A stretch of DNA of 64,000 nt from Streptomyces candidus (GTDB lineage Bacteria > Actinomycetota > Actinomycetes > Streptomycetales > Streptomycetaceae). Every line of letters begins with the position of its first letter. The first letter of the stretch is position 1. The DNA lies in the NCBI RefSeq assembly GCF_014207445.1, contig NZ_JACHEM010000009.1, positions 1 to 64,000 of the forward strand. Reading direction: 5' to 3'. Under the pieces are notes generated by a model, which was given only the letters and a program-made list of their open reading frames with translations, made no database searches and was not told the DNA's origin. This document shows positions 24,871 to 33,182 of this stretch, in pieces. Made by a program: the position numbers and the translations under genes.

Positions 24871-24905
24871 GAAAAGGGCCCGCTCGTGAAGAGCGGGCCC
24901 TTTTC
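24871..24905. terminator. Strong bidirectional terminator
   Basis: A perfect 15-bp stem (GAAAAGGGCCCGCTC, 24871-24885; partner 24891-24905) with a GTGAA loop. It is flanked by A-runs on one side and T-runs on the other, so it can act on either strand. It follows the DEAD-box helicase gene and precedes the FG-GAP gene. Confidence 0.92.
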
Positions 24906-24932
24906 AGGGAGTTACTGCGGGTTCACGACGAC

Positions 24933-27314
24933 TCAGCCGTTGCGCTTCCAGCGCGGCTTGTCGTCGCGGCGGCCGAAGGAGCCGGTGCCGGTGCCGGTGG
25001 AGCTGCCGCGGTGGTCGCCGCCGCGGAAGCCACCGCCGGTGGACGGACGGTCGCCGCCACGGAAGCCCGAGGGACGCTCGTCACGACGGTCGCGGTTGAA
25101 CGGACGGTCGCTGCCGCCGGAGCGGAAGCCGCCGCCGGTGGGACGGTCGCCGCGGTCGTCGCGACGGAAGCCGCCGGAGGCCGGACGGTCACCGCGGTCG
25201 TCGCGGCGGAAACCGCCGGACGCCGGACGGTCACCGCGGTAGCCGCTGGCCGCCGGACGGTCGCTGCCGCTGCGCTCGCCGCCGCGGAAGCCACCGGACG
25301 GACGGTCGTCGCGACGGAAGCCGCCACGGTCGCCGCCGCGGTCGTCACGACGGTCGTTGCCGCGGAAGCCACCACCGGTGGGACGGTCGCCGCGGTCGTC
25401 GCGGCGGAAACCGCCGGACGCCGGGCGGTCGTTGCCGCGGAAACCGCCGGAGGCCGGACGGTCGTTGCGGTCGTTGCCGCGGTAGCCGCCGGACGGACGG
25501 TCGTTGCGGTCACCGCCGCGGTAACCACCACGGTCGCCGCCGCGGTCGTCACGGTTGCCGCGGTAGCCGCCACGGTCGTCACGGCGCTCGAAGTTGCCGC
25601 GGTCGTCGCGGCGCTGACGCTGCTCCTCCGCCGCCTTGGCGGCAGCGGCGGCAGCGGCCTGGGCCTCTTCGGCCGCCTCGGCCTCGGCCGCGGCAGCGGC
25701 CTCGGCGATCGCGGTCTCGGGGTCCTCGCCGCGCTCACGGGCGGCGCGGGCGACCAGACGGTCGGCCTCCTCGCGCAGCTCGGTCGCCCGGCGCTGGACG
25801 CGCTCCAGCTCCTTGGCCAGCTCCTTGGCCTCACGCTCGGCCTGCTTGGCCGAGTTGGTCGCGGAGTCGGCCTGGACCTCGGTCAGCGAGCGGGCGCCGG
25901 TGATCTCGGCGACCTCCGGGTCGAACGCGCCCGAGCCGCCGACGATGTGACGCGAGGCGTCGACGCCCGCGTCCTCCATCAGCCGGAAGATCTGGCGGCG
26001 CTGGTGCGGCAGCGACAGGGAGACGACGACTCCGGACTTGCCGGCGCGGGCGGTACGGCCCGAGCGGTGCAGGTAGTCCTTGTGGTCGCCGGCCGGGTCC
26101 ACGTTCAGCACCAGGTCGATGCCGTCGACGTGGATGCCGCGGGCGGCGACGTCGGTGGCGACCAGGGCGTTGACGTAGCCCTTCTTGAAGTCTTCGAGGA
26201 CACGGGTACGGGCGCCCTGCGTCATGCCGCCGTGCAGCGCGTCGGCCTTCACGCCCGAGTCCTGGAGCTGCTCGGCGATGCGGTCGGCGCCCAGCTGGGT
26301 GCGGACGAAGATGATCGTGCGGCCCTTGCGGGCGGCGATCGCGGCCGTGACCGGCGCCTTGTCCTTCGGCTTCACGACGAGGACGTGGTGGGTCATGGTC
26401 GAGACGTTGCCCTGCGCGCTGTCGACCTCGTGCGTGACGGGGTTCGTCAGGTAGCGCTTGACCAGGGTGGAGATCTCGTTCTCCATCGTGGCGGAGAAGA
26501 GCATGCGCTGGCCGCCGCCGGGGATCTGGTCGAGCAGCTCGGTGACCTCGGGCAGGAAGCCCAGGTCCGACATCTGGTCGGCCTCGTCGAGGACGGCGAT
26601 CTGGACGTTCTCCAGGGACGCGGCGCCACGGTTCAGCAGGTCGCGCAGGCGGCCCGGGGTGGCGACGAGGACGTCGACACCGCGCTCCAGGGCGTAGATC
26701 TGGTTGCCCATGGACGTACCGCCGCAGACGACCTTCATCTTCAGGCCGAGCACGTCGCCGTACGGCTGGAGGGCGTCGGCCACCTGCATCGCGAGCTCAC
26801 GGGTCGGCGTGAGGATGATCGCGCGGGGCTTCTTCTTCTCGGTGGTGCCGCCGGCCAGCGAGGCCAGCGTCGGCAGACCGAAGGAGAGGGTCTTGCCGGA
26901 GCCGGTGCGGCCACGGCCCAGGATGTCCTTGCCGGCCAGGGCGTCCGGGATGGTCGCGGCCTGGATCGGGAAGGGCGCGGTCACACCGTTCTGGGCGAGC
27001 TTGCGGACGATGCCCTCGGGCAGGCCCAGGTCGCTGAAGGTGGGACCGGTGTGCACGGGCTCGCCGTCGACGTCGTCGGCGGCGATCTCGTCGGCGGGTG
27101 CCTCGGCGGCCGGCTCGGCGGCGGGTGCCTCGTCGGCGGCCGGCTCGGTCCGGGCCGACGCGACGATCTCGGCGGCGGCCTGAAGGACCTCGGTGGTGTC
27201 GACGGTCTCGACGTCGACGGTGACCGTCTCGGCAGCCTCGACCGTGGTGGCGTCGAGCTGCTGCTCGGCGGCCTCGGTGGGCATGGCGGTGCGGTCAGAA
27301 CTGGAAACAGACAT
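24933..27314 (-). CDS. DEAD-box RNA helicase with RG-rich tail
   Basis: A 793-residue RNA helicase. An acidic N-terminus (1-90) is followed by the helicase core: Q-motif TFSDLGLPEGI, Walker A TGSGKT (near 135), PTRELA, DEAD in VLDEADQM (near 240), SAT, and motif VI HRSGRTARAG. An Ala/Glu-rich coiled segment (about 490-575) precedes a long RG/RD-rich C-terminus (about 585-785) with many copies of GGFRGNDR and RRDDRGD. The tail should bind RNA and favour phase separation, and it resembles RhlE/CsdA-type cold-adaptation and RNA-decay helicases. ATG 27314 is preferred; 13 further residues upstream lack a ribosome-binding site. A terminator follows. Confidence 0.9.
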   Translation of the reverse strand: MSVSSSDRTAMPTEAAEQQLDATTVEAAETVTVDVETVDTTEVLQAAAEIVASARTEPAADEAPAAEPAAEAPADEIAADDVDGEPVHTGPTFSDLGLPEGIVRKLAQNGVTAPFPIQAATIPDALAGKDILGRGRTGSGKTLSFGLPTLASLAGGTTEKKKPRAIILTPTRELAMQVADALQPYGDVLGLKMKVVCGGTSMGNQIYALERGVDVLVATPGRLRDLLNRGAASLENVQIAVLDEADQMSDLGFLPEVTELLDQIPGGGQRMLFSATMENEISTLVKRYLTNPVTHEVDSAQGNVSTMTHHVLVVKPKDKAPVTAAIAARKGRTIIFVRTQLGADRIAEQLQDSGVKADALHGGMTQGARTRVLEDFKKGYVNALVATDVAARGIHVDGIDLVLNVDPAGDHKDYLHRSGRTARAGKSGVVVSLSLPHQRRQIFRLMEDAGVDASRHIVGGSGAFDPEVAEITGARSLTEVQADSATNSAKQAEREAKELAKELERVQRRATELREEADRLVARAARERGEDPETAIAEAAAAAEAEAAEEAQAAAAAAAKAAEEQRQRRDDRGNFERRDDRGGYRGNRDDRGGDRGGYRGGDRNDRPSGGYRGNDRNDRPASGGFRGNDRPASGGFRRDDRGDRPTGGGFRGNDRRDDRGGDRGGFRRDDRPSGGFRGGERSGSDRPAASGYRGDRPASGGFRRDDRGDRPASGGFRRDDRGDRPTGGGFRSGGSDRPFNRDRRDERPSGFRGGDRPSTGGGFRGGDHRGSSTGTGTGSFGRRDDKPRWKRNG

Positions 27315-27508
27315 GCGGATGCGAAACCTCTCGGAGTCTCGGCACGCGCCCAAACTCCGTGAATCGCAAGTGAAACCGCCTCGATGCGGTCAGTCACGGC
27401 AAGGGAGAGTACGCGCCACACGGCGCTCTTCTTTTTCGGCGCCGGGCAATGGGATCAAACGATCTATAACCATACGCACCCTCCCCCACACCTGGCAAAT
27501 CGACCGCC

Positions 27509-28117
27509 CTACGCCGCCCCCACCTGCGGTTTTACCGTCCGTACCGGGGCGTCCCGCCGATATTCCACCGCCGCTTGCGTCCCCTCCGCCGCACGGTTCT
27601 CCGCCGCCGGGGTCGTCGTCGGCACGGGCTCCGTCGGCGGCTCGGACGGCGGAGTCGGCGTCGGCTCGGGCTCGCGGGTCGGCTCGGGCGACGGGACCGG
27701 CGGCTCCTGGGGCGGGCGGGACGTCGACGGCTTCGGCACCCCGGGCCGTGCGGGCCGCTGCGTGGCCTTTCCGCCACCGGCCCCCGGGGGCGGCGTGGCG
27801 GCCGGACCCGACGCGCCCTTCGAGGGGGTGGTGGCCTCCGGGCCCGGCGAGGCGCTGGGGCTGACCGTGGAGTCGCCCCCGGCCGCCTCGGCCGCCGTGC
27901 CCGCCGCGGGCCCGGACACCGGTTTTCCGTCCGTGCGCCGCTGCCCGCCGCCGTCCGCCGCGGACCCGCCGCCGCCCTCTCCCGCCCGTTCCTGCTGGGC
28001 GGCGGGCCTCACCGGCAGGGGATCGCCCCCGTTGTCACTCACGCTCATGCAGCCTGCGGAAGCCGCCACCGCGAGCGCCGCGGCGGCGAGTCGGACAGGG
28101 GTGGGCAGCTGGCGCAC
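27509..28117 (-). CDS. Pro-rich lipoprotein of unknown function
   Basis: A 202-residue predicted lipoprotein. The short basic N-terminus and hydrophobic stretch end in the lipobox AASAGC near residue 22. The mature part is low complexity and Pro/Thr/Gly/Ala-rich (PPQEPPVPSPEPTREPEP), with no recognisable domain except a short conserved-looking end (VEYRRDAPVRTVKPQ). GTG 28117 has GGAGG seven bases upstream. It may be a cell-wall-spanning tether or a fast-evolving surface protein. I do not recognise a family. Confidence 0.65.
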   Translation of the reverse strand: MRQLPTPVRLAAAALAVAASAGCMSVSDNGGDPLPVRPAAQQERAGEGGGGSAADGGGQRRTDGKPVSGPAAGTAAEAAGGDSTVSPSASPGPEATTPSKGASGPAATPPPGAGGGKATQRPARPGVPKPSTSRPPQEPPVPSPEPTREPEPTPTPPSEPPTEPVPTTTPAAENRAAEGTQAAVEYRRDAPVRTVKPQVGAA

Positions 28118-28367
28118 GGGCGCACCTCCGGGATGACGGCCCGGGAGGGTGACGGTTCCGAGCAGACGGCGCACGGGGCTGCGCACGGGTCTGCGACCGG
28201 GTCCACGACACTCCCGGAGCCGTGGGGCGGGTCGGGGTATGCCCACTCAACTCCCGCGGACCCGCCGGGGACACGCGCCGACGCCCGACCGCCACGGCCC
28301 CGCCACGCCCGGCACACCGCTCCGCCACGCGTCGGGCACCGCCCGGCCCCCCGGAACGCCGCCCCGG

Positions 28368-28742
28368 CTACCCGCCGACCGCGCCCCCGAGAGCCGAGCC
28401 GAGAGTGACGGCACCCAACGCCGCCAGTACCGACACCGTCACGTTCAGCGCCGCGAGGAGCCGCTGCCCGCTCTCAGCGAGACGCAGTGTCTCGTAACTG
28501 AAGGTCGAGTACGTGGTGAGGGCCCCGCACAGGCCCGTCCCGACGAGGAGGTGCGCGTACGAGGAGGCCGCGTCCGACGCGACCGCTCCGGTCACCACGC
28601 CCAGCAACAGGCTCCCGGCCGCGTTGACCGCGCACGTACCCCACGGGAACCCGGACGCGTGCCGGGCCTGCACCGCACGGTCCGTCAGATACCTCAACGG
28701 CGCCCCGACCGCCCCGCCGAGCACGACCAGCACCCAGTTCAC
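28368..28742 (-). CDS. crcB: Fluoride ion channel subunit CrcB/FluC (second copy)
   Basis: A 124-residue small membrane protein with four TM helices. Fluc motifs are present: GGAVGAPLRYL, FPWGTCAVNAAGSLLLG and LCGALTTYSTFSYE. Fluc channels export fluoride as dual-topology dimers; tandem gene pairs in actinobacteria usually form an antiparallel heterodimer. Its GTG start overlaps the stop of the upstream crcB in the tetranucleotide GTGA, so the two are translationally coupled. GGAGGG precedes the start. Confidence 0.88.
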   Translation of the reverse strand: MNWVLVVLGGAVGAPLRYLTDRAVQARHASGFPWGTCAVNAAGSLLLGVVTGAVASDAASSYAHLLVGTGLCGALTTYSTFSYETLRLAESGQRLLAALNVTVSVLAALGAVTLGSALGGAVGG

Positions 28743-29218
28743 GCCGCCCGCCCTCCGGCCACCCCGCCGCCCCGGCGGCCGAGCGCCCGCCGCGTCACGG
28801 CCGCCGCCGCCCACACCCCGCCCAGCGCCCCGCCGACCGTCCCCAGCGCGTACGCCGTCGCCTTCACCGGCTCACCGCCCGCGAGCAGGCCGCTCACGTC
28901 CATCGCGTACGTCGAGAACGAGGTGAAGCCGCCCAGTACCCCCACCCCCAGGAAGGGCCGCGCCAGCGGCGGCGCCCACCGGTCCCGGCCGTTCTCGGCG
29001 ACCAGCACCATCAGCGCCCCGATCAGCCCGGACCCCAGCACGTTGACCCCGAACAGCGCCCACGGGAAACCCCCCGCGGGCGCGGGCCACGCCAGCAGCG
29101 CCCCGTACCGCGCCAGTGCGCCCAGCGCCCCGCCCGCCGAGACGGCGCCGAGCACCGCCCAGGACACCCCCGGACCGGACCGCGCGGGCACGGCCGGGGC
29201 CTCCCGCGGTGCGCTCAC
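28739..29218 (-). CDS. crcB: Fluoride ion channel subunit CrcB/FluC (first copy)
   Basis: A 159-residue membrane protein with four TM helices and the Fluc signatures GGALGALARYG, FPWALFGVNVLGS and GGFTSFSTYAMD. It is the probable heterodimer partner of the copy at 28368. Its GTG start overlaps the stop of the metallopeptidase gene by GTGA, which makes a three-gene coupled operon. The N-terminal 18 residues are extra compared with typical Fluc proteins. I saw no fluoride riboswitch upstream. Confidence 0.88.
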   Translation of the reverse strand: MSAPREAPAVPARSGPGVSWAVLGAVSAGGALGALARYGALLAWPAPAGGFPWALFGVNVLGSGLIGALMVLVAENGRDRWAPPLARPFLGVGVLGGFTSFSTYAMDVSGLLAGGEPVKATAYALGTVGGALGGVWAAAAVTRRALGRRGGGVAGGRAA

Positions 29219-29565
29219 CCGTACCCCAGCGCGTGCAACCGCTCGTCGTCGATCCCGAAATGGTGGGCGATCTCATGGACCACCGTGATCTCCGTCTCCG
29301 CCACGACGTCCTCCCGGTCCTCGCACATCCGCAGGGTCGGCCCCCGGTAGATGGTGATCCGGTCCGGCAGCACGCCCGCGTACCACTCCCCGCGATCGGT
29401 CAGCGGCGTCCCCTCGTAAAGACCCAGCAGTTCCGGATCGTCCTTCGCCGGCTCGTCCTCGACGAACACCGCGACGTTGTCCATCAACCGCGTCAGCTCG
29501 GGCGGTATCCGGTCCAGCGCCTCGGCGACCAGCTCTTCGAACTCCTCACGCGTCATCTCCAGCAC
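29215..29565 (-). CDS. Zincin-like metallopeptidase family protein
   Basis: A 116-residue single-domain protein of the small MMP-like/zincin family (formerly DUF1025). The zinc-binding motif HEIAHHFG is in VVHEIAHHFGID near residue 100. A conserved core contains VAVFVEDEP and LLGLYEGTPL. Its biological substrate is not known; members are often found with Fluc or membrane genes. The start is taken at GTG 29565 (product MLEMTREEFEEL); the ATG three codons later is equally possible. It is the first gene of the coupled operon with the two crcB genes and is divergent from the phosphoesterase. Confidence 0.8.
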   Translation of the reverse strand: MLEMTREEFEELVAEALDRIPPELTRLMDNVAVFVEDEPAKDDPELLGLYEGTPLTDRGEWYAGVLPDRITIYRGPTLRMCEDREDVVAETEITVVHEIAHHFGIDDERLHALGYG

Positions 29566-29713
29566 GCGACCATTCTGCTGCCACCCCGCGTCGTACGCCC
29601 AGCACCGCCACAGCTCCCCGGCCCCGGTACTCCGCGGCACCCCCTCGCGCGGCGAGCCGCTCCGCCCCGGCGGCTCCCGCATGAGCCCCGGCGCCGGCGG
29701 GCATACGCCCCCA

Positions 29714-31237
29714 ATGGTCCGAGCCCTGTCTGCCCGCCTGCTGCGCCGCTACCGCTCCCACCACTCAGCCCCCACCAGCACCCTGGCGCACGCCCCGCAC
29801 CCCTGGGCCCGCGGATTCGGCCTGGTCGTGGTGGTCCTGTTCGGCGCCTGGCTCGGTCTCCTCGTCGTCGGCGACGTCCGCGCACCGGTCGGCCCGGTGG
29901 ACACCACGATGACCCTGCGCCCCTCCTTCGACGGCGGCACCAAGATCAACGTGTCCCCGCTGGGCGCCCTGGAGCTCGATTCCCACGTCGCCCCCATCCG
30001 GCTCGACGTGGATGTCGACCAACTGGACGCCGAGCGCGCGTCCGCCCTGGTCAACCACCCGGAGCGGATCTCCGGTCTGCAGGAGCAGATCACCGGCGAC
30101 GTCGTGGACGGCACCCTCGACCTGGCGGTGCGCTCCTGCGTCGCCGTCGTCGCCGGCGCCACCGCGCTCGGGCTGGCCGTCTACCGCCGGCCCCGTCGCG
30201 CGCTCGCCGCCGGAGGCCTCGCGCTGGCACTCCTGACGGCGTCCGGGATCACCGCGTACGCGACCTGGAACCCCAAGTCCGTCCTGGAACCGAAGTTCTC
30301 CGGCCTGCTCTCCTCGGCCCCCAGCGTCGTCGGTGACGCCCGTAACATCGTGGCCGAATTCGACGTCTACCAGCAGGAGCTGGCCCGCCTGGTCACCAAC
30401 GTGACGAAGCTGTACGACGCCACCTCCACCCTCCCGGCCTACCAGCCGTCGCCCACCACGATGCGCGTCCTGCACGTCTCGGACATCCACCTCAACCCGG
30501 CGTCGTGGCACATCATCGGCTCACTCGTCGAGCAGTACGACATCGACGCGATCATCGACTCCGGCGACACCATGGACCACGGCAGCGCGGCCGAGAACGT
30601 CTTCCTCGACCCGATCCCCGACCTCGGCGCCCCGTACATCTGGGTCCGCGGCAACCACGACTCGGCCGCGACCCAGGCGTACATGTCGCGGCTGAAGAAC
30701 GTGCACGTCCTCGACCACGGCGACGCCGTCACCGTCGCGGACGGCCTGCGCGTGGCGGGCATCGGCGACCCGCAGTTCACCCCGGACCGCTCCGTCGCAC
30801 CGCAGGGCGACGCCGGCGAGCGTGTCGCGGGTGTCCAGCTGGCCGCCGCGCTGCGCGACCAGAAGGCGGCCGGCACCCCCGTGGACATCGCGGTCGCGCA
30901 CAACCCGGTCGCGGCCGCCGAGACGGACGGAGAGGTTCCGCTCGCCCTCGCGGGCCACACCCACGAGCGCCGGACGGAGGTCATGAAGCGCGGCACCCGC
31001 CTGATGGTGGAGGGCTCCACGGGCGGCGGCGGCCTGCGCGCCGTGGAGAAGGACGACCCGCAGAAGATCCGCGCCTCCCTGCTCTACCTGGACCGGGACA
31101 CCCGCCGCCTCCAGGCCTGGGACGAGATCACGCTGGGCGGCCTGGGCCTGTCGACGGCCGAGGTCAGCCGCCGTCTCCCCGACGAGAACAGCCCGGACGC
31201 CCGGCCCGCGGAGCCCTCCGCACCACCCTCGCGGTAA
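29714..31237 (+). CDS. Membrane-anchored metallophosphoesterase
   Basis: A 507-residue protein. One TM segment lies at about 33-55 and two more at about 137-185. The calcineurin-like phosphoesterase domain (about 250-470) has metal-ligand motifs HVSDIHLN, SGDTMDHG, WVRGNHDS, VAHNPVAA and AGHTHE. The DxH/GD/GNHD/GHTH series is complete, so it should be an active di-metal hydrolase acting on phosphoesters, perhaps nucleotides or lipid headgroups. The domain is predicted to be extracytoplasmic or membrane-proximal depending on topology. The ATG at 29714 is chosen; an in-frame ATG at 29681 is also possible. A tRNA cluster follows. Confidence 0.83.
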   Translation: MVRALSARLLRRYRSHHSAPTSTLAHAPHPWARGFGLVVVVLFGAWLGLLVVGDVRAPVGPVDTTMTLRPSFDGGTKINVSPLGALELDSHVAPIRLDVDVDQLDAERASALVNHPERISGLQEQITGDVVDGTLDLAVRSCVAVVAGATALGLAVYRRPRRALAAGGLALALLTASGITAYATWNPKSVLEPKFSGLLSSAPSVVGDARNIVAEFDVYQQELARLVTNVTKLYDATSTLPAYQPSPTTMRVLHVSDIHLNPASWHIIGSLVEQYDIDAIIDSGDTMDHGSAAENVFLDPIPDLGAPYIWVRGNHDSAATQAYMSRLKNVHVLDHGDAVTVADGLRVAGIGDPQFTPDRSVAPQGDAGERVAGVQLAAALRDQKAAGTPVDIAVAHNPVAAAETDGEVPLALAGHTHERRTEVMKRGTRLMVEGSTGGGGLRAVEKDDPQKIRASLLYLDRDTRRLQAWDEITLGGLGLSTAEVSRRLPDENSPDARPAEPSAPPSR

Positions 31238-31318
31238 ACCGTTTTGGCGAACACACCCGGCATCCCATATGCTTCTGACGTCCCCGACGCGCTGCGAAGC
31301 GCAAAGGCGGGCCAATTA

Positions 31319-31391
31319 GCCCTCATCGTCTAGTGGCCCAGGACGCCGCCCTTTCAAGGCGGTAGCACGGGTTCGAATCCCGTTGGGGGTA
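31319..31391 (+). tRNA. tRNA-Glu (TTC)
   Basis: A cloverleaf beginning GCCCTCATCGTCTAGTGG, with anticodon loop CTTTCAA (anticodon TTC) and T-arm CGGGTTCGAATCCCG. CCA is not encoded. It is the first of three tRNA genes in a probable single transcript. Confidence 0.92.
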
Positions 31392-31437
31392 CGCAACACC
31401 TGTGCGAAACTTGCGTCAGCTCGTCTCGCACTTGCAT

Positions 31438-31512
31438 GGTCCTGTGGAGCAGTTTGGAGTGCTCGCCACCCTGTCAAGGTGGAGGCCGCGGGTTCAAATC
31501 CCGTCAGGACCG
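31438..31512 (+). tRNA. tRNA-Asp (GTC), copy 1
   Basis: A cloverleaf from GGTCCTGTGGAGCAG to CAGGACCG, with anticodon loop CTGTCAA (GTC). It is identical to the tRNA-Asp at 38940-39014. It lies in the Glu-Asp-Phe cluster. Confidence 0.93.
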
Positions 31513-31532
31513 CTTGCGGCTTCGGCCGCAGT

Positions 31533-31609
31533 GGCTGGGTAGCTCAGTTGGTACGAGCGATCGCCTGAAAAGCGATAGGTCGCCGGTTCGATCCCGGCCC
31601 CAGCCACCA
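31533..31609 (+). tRNA. tRNA-Phe (GAA)
   Basis: A cloverleaf beginning GGCTGGGTAGCTCAG, with anticodon loop CTGAAAA (GAA) and T-arm CCGGTTCGATCCCGG. The 3' CCA is encoded (31607-31609), unlike the other tRNAs in this window. A terminator follows. Confidence 0.93.
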
Positions 31610-31623
31610 TTGAGAGTGCAGGT

Positions 31624-31656
31624 GAAAGCCCCGGACGGGATCCGTCCGGGGCTTTC
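31624..31656 (+). terminator. Terminator of the Glu-Asp-Phe tRNA cluster
   Basis: A perfect 15-bp stem (GAAAGCCCCGGACGG, 31624-31638; partner 31642-31656) with a 3-base loop, followed by TCTCGT. It lies 15 bases beyond tRNA-Phe. Confidence 0.88.
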
Positions 31657-31683
31657 TCGTGTCCGCCATATGTCCTGTCCGGA

Positions 31684-32262
31684 TCAGCGCACCCAGACCT
31701 TGAGCGGCTCGGTCTTCAGCGAGAAGCCGAGGGGGGCGGGCAGCGCGACGGTACGGCCGAACGGGCGGCGAAGCAGGTTCGCGTAAGTGCCGCCGTCGGG
31801 TTCGCTGTGGACGAGGACCTCGCGGGTGTCCCGGTCGATCAGCAGGTAGACGGGGATGCCCGCGCGCGCGTACACGAGCGGCTTGTCCACGCGGTCCCGC
31901 CGGTCGGTGTCACTGTCGTACGGGGTCACCTCGGCGACCATCAGCACCTGCCCGGGATCTGCCCACTCGCCCTGGCCCGCGAAGGCGCCCTTGGGGGCGA
32001 GGGCGCCGTCCGGTTTCGCATAACCATTGCGGTAGTGATCGACCCGCAGGCCGCGCTCGGGGTAGAGCCAGAGATCGGGCCGGTACTGGATGCAGTGCTC
32101 CATGAGCCAGCGGACGATCTCGTCGTGGTCGCCGTCCGGCACTGCCTTCACTCCCAGCCTGCCGTGGATGAACTCCAACCGGACGCCTTCGCGCGCGGCG
32201 GCGGCTGCGATGCGCTCGAACTCCTCGGCCAGCATCTGCGGCCGATCTTCAGTGACGGTCAC
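31684..32262 (-). CDS. Uma2 family (DUF820) endonuclease-like protein
   Basis: A 192-residue protein of the Uma2 family, which has a PD-(D/E)XK nuclease fold. Conserved segments are RLEFIHGRLGVK, GYAKPDGALAP (the PD motif), VLMVAEVTPYDSDTDRRDRVDKPLVYARAGIPVYLLID (recognisable over residues 115-150) and a C-terminal beta region. Such proteins are abundant in actinobacteria and cyanobacteria, usually of unknown role. GGAGG lies six bases before GTG 32262; the preceding GTG (32265) is too close to it. It is separated from the CcdA-like gene upstream by about 60 bases. Confidence 0.8.
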   Translation of the reverse strand: MTVTEDRPQMLAEEFERIAAAAAREGVRLEFIHGRLGVKAVPDGDHDEIVRWLMEHCIQYRPDLWLYPERGLRVDHYRNGYAKPDGALAPKGAFAGQGEWADPGQVLMVAEVTPYDSDTDRRDRVDKPLVYARAGIPVYLLIDRDTREVLVHSEPDGGTYANLLRRPFGRTVALPAPLGFSLKTEPLKVWVR

Positions 32263-32324
32263 CACACACCTCCCGCCGCCAGTCTGGGCGCGGCCGACTG
32301 CGGGAGGCGGGCGTCCCTCACGGG

Positions 32325-33182
32325 TCATTCGGGCAGGCCGCCCGCCTCCGGGGCCTCCGCACCGCCCCGGCCACGCACCCCTCGCACTACGAACACCACC
32401 CCCACCGCGGCCACCACCGTCGCCAGCAGCACCCAGTCCGGGACCGCTTCGCCGAGCCCGCTCGCCCACTGCTCCACGGCGAAGGAGTCGTCGACGTCGA
32501 GCAGGCCGGGCAGCGCGGTCGCGCCGTCGAAGCGGAGGAACAGGACGCCCAGCGCGACGAAGAACAGCCCCGACAGCAGCGACGTGGTGTGGAGTTCGAA
32601 GCGCCCGAGGGCGAGCGTGCGGCCGCGGAGCCAACGGCGGCGGCCCAGCTCGAAACGCTCCCAGAGCAGGGCGAGGAGGAAGAGCGGGACGGCCATGCCG
32701 AGCGCGTAGACGGCGAGCAGCAGGCCCCCGTAGACCGGGCTGCCACTGACGGCGGCCACGGTGAGGACGCTGCCGAGGATCGGCCCCGCGCAGAAACCGG
32801 CGAGCCCGTAGACCGCGCCGAGGGCGTAGACGGACAGGGCGGTGGTGGGACGGATGCGGCCGGAGAGTTCGGCCATCTTCTTCGAGGCGAAGCCCATGCC
32901 GAGGATCTGCGCGACACCGAGCGCGATGATCACCCAGCCCGCGACGGTGACGAGCAGGTCCCGGTTGCCGTAGAAGAACCGCCCGGCGTACGAACCGGCC
33001 GCCCCCAGCGGGACGAGTGTGGTCGCCAGGCCCGCGTAGAAGATGCCGGTACGGGCCAGCAGGCGGGACGTGGAGTCGATCGAGTACGCGAAGAAGGCGG
33101 GCAGCAGCAGCGCGCTGCACGGGCTGACGAGCGCGAGCAGGCCGCCGAGGAAGGCAGCGAAGTAACCGATGTCCGCGGTCAC
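32325..33182 (-). CDS. CcdA/DsbD-like thiol-disulphide membrane transporter
   Basis: A 285-residue membrane protein with six to eight TM helices. It has the CcdA hallmark cysteines in LVSPCSALLLPAF (near 20) and GFCAGPILGS (near 130). CcdA proteins carry reducing equivalents across the membrane to extracytoplasmic thioredoxin-fold proteins. Its GTG start overlaps the stop of the DsbA-like gene by GTGA, so the two are coupled and probably form one redox unit. A Gly/Glu-rich tail ends the protein. Confidence 0.85.
   Translation of the reverse strand: MTADIGYFAAFLGGLLALVSPCSALLLPAFFAYSIDSTSRLLARTGIFYAGLATTLVPLGAAGSYAGRFFYGNRDLLVTVAGWVIIALGVAQILGMGFASKKMAELSGRIRPTTALSVYALGAVYGLAGFCAGPILGSVLTVAAVSGSPVYGGLLLAVYALGMAVPLFLLALLWERFELGRRRWLRGRTLALGRFELHTTSLLSGLFFVALGVLFLRFDGATALPGLLDVDDSFAVEQWASGLGEAVPDWVLLATVVAAVGVVFVVRGVRGRGGAEAPEAGGLPE

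Noticed and set aside
28118..29713. Fluoride riboswitch before the crcB operon
   Set aside because: No matching conserved blocks were seen in the short region between the divergent genes; coupling by overlaps leaves no internal leader.
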